Positions 15,258 to 23,260 of a DNA stretch of 64,000 bases are shown in pieces. Origin of the DNA: CAZFHA01 sp964518595 (GTDB taxonomy: Bacteria; Bacillota; Clostridia; Saccharofermentanales; Saccharofermentanaceae); the NCBI GenBank assembly GCA_964518595.1, contig CAZFHA010000021.1, positions 3,479 to 67,478 on the forward strand, given 5' to 3'. The notes below the pieces were generated by a model that saw only the letters and a list, made by a program, of their open reading frames with translations, ran no database searches and was not told where the DNA came from. How positions within the stretch are numbered: the stretch's first letter is position 1; each line of letters starts with the position of its first letter. Both the position numbers and the translations under genes were made by a program.

Positions 15258-16618
15258 GTTAGTAGACTCCTTTCTTTACGCAATCGATGAGCAGATCGGG
15301 CAATAAGTGAGGCTAACTCAATCCGAGAAGGACAGACATAGGAACAAGCACCGCAGGAAATACATGTCTCTATTTGTTCCTTAATCAGGATATCCTTGGT
15401 ACTACTTTCTCTGGGACTGTTACTCGTAATCAATTGAGCCAAAAGATGTGGTTCTAGCCGCATAGGGCAAGCCGAAACACAGCTTCCACATTGAATACAG
15501 CGAGTCTTTGTCCATGACTGATTACGAATAAGAGTAATTCCTTGGGTGGTTTTAAGAATCGGTTGACTAGTATCAGTAATTGCCACACCAGTCAATGCTC
15601 CACCCATGGCAATACGCTCGCTGGTACCTGCTCCCGGAACATGTGCCAGTAATTCTGAAACTCGGGTTCCAATTGGTACCAAAATATTTCTAGGCGAACT
15701 GCTATTACTTGATAGGGTTACCACCCGCGAGGTACAGGGCAAATTTTTCTCTAATTGATCGCCAAAGGCGGCACAAGTAGACACATTAAATACCACTGCT
15801 CCAACTTCCATTTCCGGAATCTGGGGGTGAACCAGCTCAATACCGTATAAAGCCTTAATCAATAAACCTTCATAGCCTTGTGGAAATCTAGATTTAAAAA
15901 CGAGCACTGAAAGTTGCCGATCCGGGTACTGGGACTCTAGTTGAGCAACAGCTAAAGCCATGGTCTCCAATTCGGCCGCCCATTTGTCTTCAATACAAAA
16001 AATTATTTGTTGGGCATGAACAATACCGGACAGTGCTAGGGCGCCCAAGACCACTCTATGAGCATGCTCCCGCATCAAATGAGCGTCACAAGTTAAGTGA
16101 GGCTCACAGGCTAGACCATTTACCAGAATAGTCTTAACCTGAAGGCGCGCCGCCCGTAGGCACTTAGCCGCGGTGGGAAACCCTTCTCCGCCCATGCCTA
16201 CAATTCCTGACAAGAGTAAAAGTCTAGTCAAGGCTTTACTGGTAAGAGTTTCCGGGTGAGGACGATTCTGAACCGCAGGATCCATACGCCGTTTTAAATC
16301 ATTTTGAATGTGAATGGCCTCGCAGTTTCGACCATTCGGCAAACGCCAATTCTTTACAGTTAGCACGGTACCAGAAATACTGGCATGCACAGCTGCGCTC
16401 ATAGGGGAAGAAGGTCGGGCAATCATCTGCCCGATGCAAACAGAGTCGCCGGCCTTTACCATAGGTATAGCCGGCGTTCCCATATGCTGCAAAACTGGTA
16501 TCAATACTTCTTTGGGAGAAAAATGTTCTAGTACTCTTTCCTGGGTTTGGTTGCGACTGTTTTTGAAGGATAAACCGTCAGCCGGAAGCACACCCCGTTT
16601 GAAAGATAGCTTCTTCAT
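15254..16618 (-). CDS. rnfC: RnfC-like iron-sulfur electron-transport subunit
   Basis: A 454-residue RnfC homologue. It contains the opening IPVLQHMGTPAIPMVKAGD (biotinyl-lipoyl-like barrel), the Nqo1-like nucleotide region GIVGMGGEGFPTAAK (about residue 140), and the LVNGLACEPHLTCD segment. Two [4Fe-4S] ferredoxin motifs lie near the end: CIQCGSCVSACP and CISCGACSYVCP. In canonical RnfC the middle segment is NGAECEPY; here the first Glu is Ala. The usual GGPMMG reads GGALTG. The start lies 18 nt after the rpoD stop with GGTGGAG in front, so it is probably read from the rpoD transcript. Canonical RnfC accepts electrons to or from NADH; whether this one does is open. Confidence 0.82.
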   Translation of the reverse strand: MKKLSFKRGVLPADGLSFKNSRNQTQERVLEHFSPKEVLIPVLQHMGTPAIPMVKAGDSVCIGQMIARPSSPMSAAVHASISGTVLTVKNWRLPNGRNCEAIHIQNDLKRRMDPAVQNRPHPETLTSKALTRLLLLSGIVGMGGEGFPTAAKCLRAARLQVKTILVNGLACEPHLTCDAHLMREHAHRVVLGALALSGIVHAQQIIFCIEDKWAAELETMALAVAQLESQYPDRQLSVLVFKSRFPQGYEGLLIKALYGIELVHPQIPEMEVGAVVFNVSTCAAFGDQLEKNLPCTSRVVTLSSNSSSPRNILVPIGTRVSELLAHVPGAGTSERIAMGGALTGVAITDTSQPILKTTQGITLIRNQSWTKTRCIQCGSCVSACPMRLEPHLLAQLITSNSPRESSTKDILIKEQIETCISCGACSYVCPSRIELASLIARSAHRLRKERSLLT

Positions 16619-16636
16619 GACTCCACCATTCTTATC

Positions 16637-17704
16637 TTAATCGATATAGTCTTTGAGTTTCTTGCTGCGACTGGGATGACGTAACTTTCGCAAAGCCTTA
16701 GCTTCAATTTGACGAATACGCTCCCGCGTAACATTGAACTCACGGCCAACTTCTTCTAGCGTACGTTGACGTCCATCATCAAGACCGAAACGAAGACGGA
16801 GAACCTTCTCTTCTCTTGAGGTTAGTCCATTCATTGCTTCTAGCAGCTGCTCTTTTAACAAAGTATAAGCAACTTGATCTGCCGGAGAAAGAGCATCGTC
16901 ATCTGGAATAAAATCTCCCAAATGGCTATCTTCCTCTTCACCAATAGGCTTCTCCAAAGATACCGGTTCTTGTGAAATCTTTTGGATTTCTCTAACCTTC
17001 TCGACGGGCATACCCATTTCTTTAGCAATTTCTTCTACTTCCGGCTCACGCCCTAGTTCCTGAATCAGCGAACGTTGCACCCGCACCAAACGATTAATAG
17101 TTTCAACCATATGCACCGGAATACGAATAGTTCTGGCCTGATCCGCAATGGCTCTGGTAATAGCCTGTCTAATCCACCACGTAGCGTAGGTACTAAACTT
17201 AAAGCCTTTGGAGTGGTCAAACTTGTCAACTGCCTTAATCAGACCTAAATTACCTTCCTGTATTAGGTCTAAGAATTGCATGCCTCTACCTAAGTAACGC
17301 TTGGCGATAGATACCACAAGGCGCAAATTGGCCTCAATCAACATGTCCTTAGCTTCTTGGTCTCCCTGAAGCATCCGTTGAGCTAAGTCTTGTTCCTGAT
17401 CAGCCGTCAATAAGGGAACCTTACCAATTTCTTTAAGGTACATTCTGACCGGATCATCAAGACCAACACCCTCACCGAGGCCAGCATTAAGATCCACATC
17501 AATAAAGTTTTCTTCTTCTACGTTGGTCTCCGGTAAAATTTCGATCATCTTGGTCTCAAGAGAATCAAAAATTTTCTCAGCCACCTCCGGATCTACGTCA
17601 TTAGCTTCTATAATCGCCATCACATCTTTGTAAGTAATGCGATTGTTATTACCTGAGGCAATGCTTTCAATCTCTATAAGAATTGAGTTGTAGTCACTGG
17701 GCAT
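16637..17704 (-). CDS. rpoD: RNA polymerase primary sigma factor (sigma-A)
   Basis: Housekeeping sigma factor, 355 residues. Region 1.2 is DDPVRMYLKEIGKVPLLT. Region 2 carries NLRLVVSIAKRY, FLDLIQEGNLGLIKAVDKFD and the -10 recognition helix FSTYATWWIRQAI. Region 3 starts RTIRIPVHMVE. Region 4 ends with the -35 recognition helix in LEEVGREFNVTRERIRQIEAKALRKLRH. The start at 17704 follows GGGAGG; the 13 codons upstream in frame are not needed. The common partner dnaG is not upstream here; a zinc-ribbon membrane protein gene is. Downstream, rnf-like genes follow after 18 nt, an unusual operon partner. Confidence 0.97.
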   Translation of the reverse strand: MPSDYNSILIEIESIASGNNNRITYKDVMAIIEANDVDPEVAEKIFDSLETKMIEILPETNVEEENFIDVDLNAGLGEGVGLDDPVRMYLKEIGKVPLLTADQEQDLAQRMLQGDQEAKDMLIEANLRLVVSIAKRYLGRGMQFLDLIQEGNLGLIKAVDKFDHSKGFKFSTYATWWIRQAITRAIADQARTIRIPVHMVETINRLVRVQRSLIQELGREPEVEEIAKEMGMPVEKVREIQKISQEPVSLEKPIGEEEDSHLGDFIPDDDALSPADQVAYTLLKEQLLEAMNGLTSREEKVLRLRFGLDDGRQRTLEEVGREFNVTRERIRQIEAKALRKLRHPSRSKKLKDYID

Positions 17705-17798
17705 ATATTCCCTCCCATGCCAATTGGAAAATCTTCTCCTCAACTATGTGCATAGTCAATAGAGTAAAATGTTATCTGTGTATGTCTGCCTATCTACT

Positions 17799-18551
17799 TT
17801 AAGCTAAAGCTTTAACTGCTTCAGCAGTCAGATCTTCAGGATTCTGAACAGAAAGTTCAAAACCGCCATCAGCCCCATAGACCATTAGTTTGATTCCGCC
17901 GTAGGTCGCTGAAAAATCGTCAGGATTTAATCCATATTGCTCTGCTCTGGCACGAGCATAGTTCTTAAAAGTCGTCAAAACATCTTCATTAGTTATCTTA
18001 TCAGATGTAGCTACGATCAGTTCGTTGTTCTGCTGTCCTCTTAGGGCAAACCCAATGTGAGAGCCCTTCTGTTCCGGATCTTCGGTATTAACTTTAAAAG
18101 CTGTAAATACCTCTTCCGACATTACTTCAGCCAAAGCACTCCGATTGCTCATCCGAATAGAATACAAGGGCCAAGCTATAGCTATGGTCAAAACAATAGC
18201 CGCCGCCGCAATACCACAGATTACAAATAGCGCTTTCTTCGGCGCCTTAATGTCATCCGGCGATACTTCATAAGGACTCTTCTGTACCTTAGGCTCTTCC
18301 TTTACCTCAGCCCGCTTAACCGCAGCCGGAATTGGATCAGGGAAAACCGGAGCCGCATTATAACGCTTCGTCCCCTCTCTCTTGGGTTGAGGCTCATTGG
18401 GGAACGTAAAGTCCTCGGGATGCTTGGCAATCTCCATGGCTTCCTTGCTAGGGAAAACACAATCACAGAAAAGACACTCACAGAGTTCTTCTTTGTCATT
18501 CAGCATGATAAGCGAGCCGCAATTCTTACAAATACCCTGTTGTGTCGCCAT
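17799..18551 (-). CDS. Zinc-ribbon protein with one membrane helix, function unknown
   Basis: A 250-residue protein. The N-terminus carries a zinc-ribbon-like pair, CKNCGS and CECLFCDC (about residues 8-30). A Pro-rich charged linker follows, then a single membrane helix (ALFVICGIAAAAIVLTIAIA, near residues 109-128), and a C-terminal domain outside the membrane with alternating strands and helices. The start at 18551 is chosen because the zinc ribbon begins there and GGATGG precedes it; the 32 upstream codons run through the promoter. I do not recognise the C-terminal domain. It lies 94 nt upstream of rpoD and could share its transcript. Confidence 0.7.
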   Translation of the reverse strand: MATQQGICKNCGSLIMLNDKEELCECLFCDCVFPSKEAMEIAKHPEDFTFPNEPQPKREGTKRYNAAPVFPDPIPAAVKRAEVKEEPKVQKSPYEVSPDDIKAPKKALFVICGIAAAAIVLTIAIAWPLYSIRMSNRSALAEVMSEEVFTAFKVNTEDPEQKGSHIGFALRGQQNNELIVATSDKITNEDVLTTFKNYARARAEQYGLNPDDFSATYGGIKLMVYGADGGFELSVQNPEDLTAEAVKALA

Positions 18552-18618
18552 TATTAATCCATCCTTCTTTTTTATCTTCCCACCGTTTAGGCATACTTCG
18601 CCCAAATACAGCAGGATA

Positions 18619-18647
18619 ATTATACGCTTTAATAGCGTAAAGCGCAA
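18619..18647 (-). promoter_or_regulatory. Predicted promoter with overlapping inverted repeat
   Basis: On the minus strand: TTGCGC, 17 nt, TATAAT, about 70 nt before the zinc-ribbon gene. An inverted repeat TACGCT-N5-AGCGTA (18623-18639) occupies the spacer and may be an operator. The flavodiiron gene has a similar promoter (TTGCGC, 17 nt, TAAAAT) at 38047-38075. Confidence 0.6.
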
Positions 18648-18804
18648 TTGTCAAATTGCAAGGATAGTAAATATATAGAACAATTCCGGTACTAAAGCTC
18701 TGCTTCTCCCGGGTTTTTAAAAAAATTTCACACCTTTAAGAATACAATGCAATATTTCCAGCAGATTTTTCCTGTTGCTTTCGCTTTGTGTTATAGTAAA
18801 AACT

Positions 18805-19338
18805 ATGGAAAAGAAACAGCGTAAAATGAACTCGACCTATCATATGAAAAGTGCTCTGCGGCTGGCGCATAAGGCCTATACTCTTGGCGAATCACCCATC
18901 GGCTGCGTAATTGTTAAAGAGGGAAAAATCATTGCCCGAGGCTATAATCTGCGTCAGACCCGACAAGATGTTACCGGCCACGCCGAGATCATGGCTTTGC
19001 GCCAAGCTTGTCGCCGCTTGGGTTCTTGGCGTCTGGAAGATTGCGATCTATATGTGACATTGGAGCCTTGCGCTATGTGTGCCGGTGCCATTATTCAGGC
19101 ACGGATTCGGAAGGTTTACTTCGGTGCTACCGATCCTAAGGCAGGTGCAGTCTCTTCCTCCATGTTTCTTTTCGATCAAAAGCATAATCACCAGGTTCTT
19201 TATCAAAGCGGTATCCTAGCAGAAGAAAGCAAGCAATTATTACAACAATTTTTCAAAGAGCTTAGAGCCGAAAAGCGGCGCCGGCGGGAATCAGCCAAAT
19301 CATACGTTCTTCCACCGGCAGGTGAGTTGCAGCTGTAA
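18805..19338 (+). CDS. tadA: tRNA adenosine deaminase
   Basis: TadA converts A34 of tRNA-Arg(ACG) to inosine. The 177-residue product has the zinc-binding and catalytic motifs HAEIMALRQA and EPCAMCAGAI of the cytidine deaminase fold, plus KVYFGATDPKAGAV. No Shine-Dalgarno is visible before the ATG at 18805. A TATAGT -10-like element at 18792-18797 would place transcription start at or next to this codon, suggesting a leaderless mRNA. A start at 18826 is also possible. The C-terminal 25 residues lie inside the convergent addA gene, a 77-bp overlap, and extend past the usual TadA end with an Arg/Lys-rich tail (RAEKRRRRE). Confidence 0.92.
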   Translation: MEKKQRKMNSTYHMKSALRLAHKAYTLGESPIGCVIVKEGKIIARGYNLRQTRQDVTGHAEIMALRQACRRLGSWRLEDCDLYVTLEPCAMCAGAIIQARIRKVYFGATDPKAGAVSSSMFLFDQKHNHQVLYQSGILAEESKQLLQQFFKELRAEKRRRRESAKSYVLPPAGELQL

Positions 19339-22300
19339 TGGCTTGGGCATAGTAGTTTAATTGCGCTTCATAGCGCTGCTTTAAGGTAGCTCTGATTGTC
19401 TTATCATCCCCCTTAATAAAATCCGACTTATAGTCAACTAATATAGCCTTATTGCCTTCTAAAAACCAGCAATCAATCATCCCCTGAATAAGCTCATTGT
19501 CGCCTGTTTCTCTTTGTTTGGCTAAAGAAAAAGGAATTTCACGAAAAACCCCCAGAGAAGAATCGGTCTCAGCACTGACAATTCTTCGTGCCAAATCAGA
19601 CTCAGCAAAAGTAAGAATTTGCTTTCGAAATGGTTTTAGTTCTGGTAACATATCCGGGCTGATCATACGCAGTTCTACCATTTTTTCTAATTCTTTTTGA
19701 ATTAAATCTTCTCTATCTTCTTTCGTATTTTGTCGTGTCAGTTCCTCTCTAAGCCCCGCCAAGTCCAGATAACGAAATACACTGTGAAGCAAAGTTCCCC
19801 GTTGTGGAGCGGTTAACTTCCTAGCCCCGGTAACCGAAGTAGTACTTTGGTCTGCGGATCCCAAAACCTGAAAACTCATAGGTAAGAGCTTTTCCAGGGG
19901 CTCTGAGCCACTCTCCTCCTCCTCTTCCGGACGTTGATAGTCATTAAGTCGCCTTTTTAGTTCACTTACTGAAACTTTGGCGGGTATTCTTGTGCTTTCT
20001 TCGTAGGAATATTGCCCCTGTAATTGCAAAGAGAATTTTTGGATAGTGTCTTTGGTTAACTGCTGTTTTTCAAGACGAAGTAAAGGCAGCTCTTCTTCCG
20101 CCTCCGGCTCTTCTGGCTCAGTGAGCTGGCCCTCAAGGTCATCATAATTTAACCACTCCATCTGAAAGGTCTGCTTAGCGGAAGGAAAAGCTGGACAAGC
20201 TACAACTTGCTGCGCCTGTTTAAGCCAAGAAACGGCCTGCGAATCTTCGGCAATAGCCATAAGAATCAGTTCCAAGTAACTGGTAGCCTTAGCCACCAGA
20301 TGAGCCGGCAGAATGGGTTCTTGATACTGGGCGGCTTTCTGAGCCAGACGCAAAGGCTTTACTAGCTGTTCTCCTTGATTCTTAGCCAAAGAACCTACGA
20401 GATATAACTTCTCCTCAGCGCGAGTTAAGGCGACATAAAGTAGACGCATCTCTTCGGCTAGTTGGGCTCTTTTATCTAATTCTCTTAAAGCCAACATCCC
20501 ATGAGTTGGATAGCTATAGCCGAGATCCGGCCGAATATAGTTAATGGCAATACCAAAATTTTCTGAAAGTTTGAAAGAAGCCGTACTGTCCTTAGCAGTA
20601 ATACTTTTATCTATTGCTACCAGAAAAACATACTTAAACTCCAGCCCCTTACTTTTATGAATACTCATGCACTGAACTGCGTTTTGTCCCGGCTTTAAGC
20701 CTCCGCTAACATCCAGCTTTTCCTTGCGATTTCGTATGTCCTGCAAGTAGCTTACAAAATGGTACAATCCGCGTCGCCGACCTTTTTCAAAACTATTTGC
20801 CCAGAATTTAAATAGCTCTAGAGAATTACTGGATTCAAAAGCCTGTGTGGTTCTGTCTTGGATTTCTTCCAATCCACTTTCTATATAAATTTGCTCTATC
20901 AACTCACTTATAGAGCAATACATGCTTCGACTGCGGAGATCTTGTATCCAGCCGCAGAAAGAAGCTAATTTTGTTTTAAGCCTTTTTTCCTCTCCTTGAG
21001 CTTGGTAACTCAGTACGGCCTCATAGAAATGACAGTCCTCACCTATTAATTTTCGACCAAAAAGAACAATCTCCGCCATCTCCTCTGCCCTAAATTGGGA
21101 TTGACGAAAGGCTGATTGCATCACAGCTGCCAGCGGAATATCCTGACAAAAATTATCCAAAAGTCGCATTACGTTTTCCATCAATAGTAATTCTCGGTCT
21201 TGAAAAAACTCTTTCTCTTTTTCTCCCACAGTGGGGATATTATAGCGCTGCAGGAAATCACTATACAAAGCAGCATCTTTGTTCTGTCTAGCTAAAATAG
21301 CTATATCACGCCATTCTGCTCCCTCCGCCACCAAACGACGAATCTCCCTTACCACGACCAAAGCTTCCTTCTGACGTTTTTCAATTGTCTCCGTCTTTTC
21401 CTCACTCTCATCTCCCAAAGTCATCTGGCTATCTTCAACCTCACGACTATCCTCTGGCAAGGTTTCCTCTACTTCCCAATTCTCTGACTGCGAAAGCTCC
21501 GTATTAATTAGAGGATTTACAAGGTATAAGGTTACCGAAGGGTCCTGAGATAAAGCCGGCAATTCTGGAAAGAGCCGCTGGGTATCATCATAATCAATTT
21601 CACCACTATCGGCAGAGAGTATACGGGTAAATATATCATTTACAAAGTTCAGCACCCCCGGTCGACTGCGAAAATTACTGTTCAAATGTAAAAGTCGCCC
21701 AGCATTACCCTGCTGGTATTGCTGGCTGCGCTGCAGAAAAATCTCCGGGCGAGCATGCCGGAAGCGATAAATACTCTGCTTAATATCACCTACCATAAAA
21801 CAGTTATCACTAGCAATCGCCGAAACTAAGGCCTCTTGAATACGGCTATTATCTTGATACTCGTCTATATAGATTTCCTTAAACTTCCCTTGATAATAAG
21901 CTCCGGCTTCACTATTTTGTAAAAGCCTAAGGGCAAGGTGCTCATAATCGGCAAAATCGATATAGCTCTCCTGCTGTTTTTTATCCTGATATCGCTGGTC
22001 AACTTGTAATAAGAGCGTGAAGAAACACTCCGCCACCGGAAGCATATAGGCCAGATCCTCACCGATAGCGACACTGCTGCGACTAAAAATATACTGGGCA
22101 TTGGTATAGAAATTCTCTTGTATGCGCTTGCTCCCCTGCCCGGTTAGGTAAAAGATAACCTCATATACCGGTTCATAAAGGGCAAAAAAGTCTCTTTTAC
22201 TGCCCTCCGGGTCGGATGCCCGTAAAGAAGCGCCTTTTCCTTCGGGGAGACTGGCAGCGCAGGCGGCACAAATATCCCAACGATCTTCCACGGCAGCGGA

Positions 22301-23260
22301 GGCAAGCGCACGCCCAAGCTCCTGAAGCTTTTGTAGTTGCTCCTGATAGAACTCACGGTAAAGCAAATTCTTTTTTTTATCTTTGACAAAATCTACCTCA
22401 GCCGCTAAACGTTTAAGCGGCTCTAAAGCTGAAGCCGCGTGGGAAAAGGCAATTTCAAACTGTTCCAGTAGTATTTTAGCCGTTTGCGAAGCAGAAAAAT
22501 GTAAGCTGTCAGCACGCAAATTGTGCAGCTGTCCTTCTAACCATTTCCGGTAATCAGGCATACTTCGTAAAAAGCTATGAAACTTACTTATATAGTCCCT
22601 AATCCGGCCGTCAGATTTTGCATCACCTAAAGACAGAAGCATCCGCTCAAAGTCGGAAAACCAGCTCTGAAAGGTTATATCTTTGTCAAAGGTAAAAAAC
22701 GACAGCTGGGCATCGCTTTCAGACTTTGGGGCTTGGCTTTCTTTTGGCTCCTCGGCTTGTAAAATTTCCTGCGCCGGCAATCCTTGGTAGAGCTTTTCAT
22801 ATAAGCTATTCAAAACTTCTTCTACCGCTGACTGAAAGAGTATGGATCGTCTGGTTTCGTCCAAAGTTTCTACTTGTCCCTGTAAAAGAGGCTTGCCTGC
22901 GGAAGTCTTAGCATGATAACCAAAGTTTTGAATCACTTCTAAACAAAAAGAATGGACGGTGGAAATTTGCGCTCTGGGCAGATAGGACAATTGCTCTACG
23001 ATTCTCTGTCTGGTTTCTTCATCTCCACTTTCAGAAAGAATGGCCAATAGCCGTTTTTCAATCTTGTCCTGCATATGGACTGCCGCCATTTTCGTAAAGG
23101 TCATTACTAAAAGCTGACGCAAGTCAGTCTCGCCCGAAGCAATCCGACTGGCGATCCGCTCTACCATAACACTGGTCTTTCCACTGCCAGCAGCAGCACT
23201 GATTAAAAGGTTTGTTTTTGGTGCCTTTACTACTTCCTTTTGAGCCTCTGTTAACTCCAT
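19262..23260 (-). CDS. addA: ATP-dependent helicase/nuclease subunit A
   Basis: AddA is the helicase-nuclease subunit of AddAB, which resects double-strand DNA ends for RecA. The 1332-residue product has the UvrD-like Walker A AAAGSGKTSVM (near residue 23) and motif II EIYIDEYQDNSRIQ. Motif III-IV GDIKQSIYRFRHARPEIF and motif VI VALTRAEEKLYL follow. The C-terminal RecB-type nuclease site is ILVDYKSDFI. It starts on the last base of the addB stop. Several Glu/Lys-rich low-complexity inserts (for instance TEPEEPEAEEE) make it slightly longer than Bacillus AddA (about 1230). The last 77 nt overlap tadA on the other strand. Confidence 0.96.
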   Translation of the reverse strand: MELTEAQKEVVKAPKTNLLISAAAGSGKTSVMVERIASRIASGETDLRQLLVMTFTKMAAVHMQDKIEKRLLAILSESGDEETRQRIVEQLSYLPRAQISTVHSFCLEVIQNFGYHAKTSAGKPLLQGQVETLDETRRSILFQSAVEEVLNSLYEKLYQGLPAQEILQAEEPKESQAPKSESDAQLSFFTFDKDITFQSWFSDFERMLLSLGDAKSDGRIRDYISKFHSFLRSMPDYRKWLEGQLHNLRADSLHFSASQTAKILLEQFEIAFSHAASALEPLKRLAAEVDFVKDKKKNLLYREFYQEQLQKLQELGRALASAAVEDRWDICAACAASLPEGKGASLRASDPEGSKRDFFALYEPVYEVIFYLTGQGSKRIQENFYTNAQYIFSRSSVAIGEDLAYMLPVAECFFTLLLQVDQRYQDKKQQESYIDFADYEHLALRLLQNSEAGAYYQGKFKEIYIDEYQDNSRIQEALVSAIASDNCFMVGDIKQSIYRFRHARPEIFLQRSQQYQQGNAGRLLHLNSNFRSRPGVLNFVNDIFTRILSADSGEIDYDDTQRLFPELPALSQDPSVTLYLVNPLINTELSQSENWEVEETLPEDSREVEDSQMTLGDESEEKTETIEKRQKEALVVVREIRRLVAEGAEWRDIAILARQNKDAALYSDFLQRYNIPTVGEKEKEFFQDRELLLMENVMRLLDNFCQDIPLAAVMQSAFRQSQFRAEEMAEIVLFGRKLIGEDCHFYEAVLSYQAQGEEKRLKTKLASFCGWIQDLRSRSMYCSISELIEQIYIESGLEEIQDRTTQAFESSNSLELFKFWANSFEKGRRRGLYHFVSYLQDIRNRKEKLDVSGGLKPGQNAVQCMSIHKSKGLEFKYVFLVAIDKSITAKDSTASFKLSENFGIAINYIRPDLGYSYPTHGMLALRELDKRAQLAEEMRLLYVALTRAEEKLYLVGSLAKNQGEQLVKPLRLAQKAAQYQEPILPAHLVAKATSYLELILMAIAEDSQAVSWLKQAQQVVACPAFPSAKQTFQMEWLNYDDLEGQLTEPEEPEAEEELPLLRLEKQQLTKDTIQKFSLQLQGQYSYEESTRIPAKVSVSELKRRLNDYQRPEEEEESGSEPLEKLLPMSFQVLGSADQSTTSVTGARKLTAPQRGTLLHSVFRYLDLAGLREELTRQNTKEDREDLIQKELEKMVELRMISPDMLPELKPFRKQILTFAESDLARRIVSAETDSSLGVFREIPFSLAKQRETGDNELIQGMIDCWFLEGNKAILVDYKSDFIKGDDKTIRATLKQRYEAQLNYYAQAITAATHLPVEERMIWLIPAGAAFRL

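Noticed and set aside
11862..16618. Na+-NQR instead of Rnf
   Set aside because: The first gene has RnfC-type ferredoxin motifs and the NqrA/NqrF subunits are absent, so Rnf-like is the better label.
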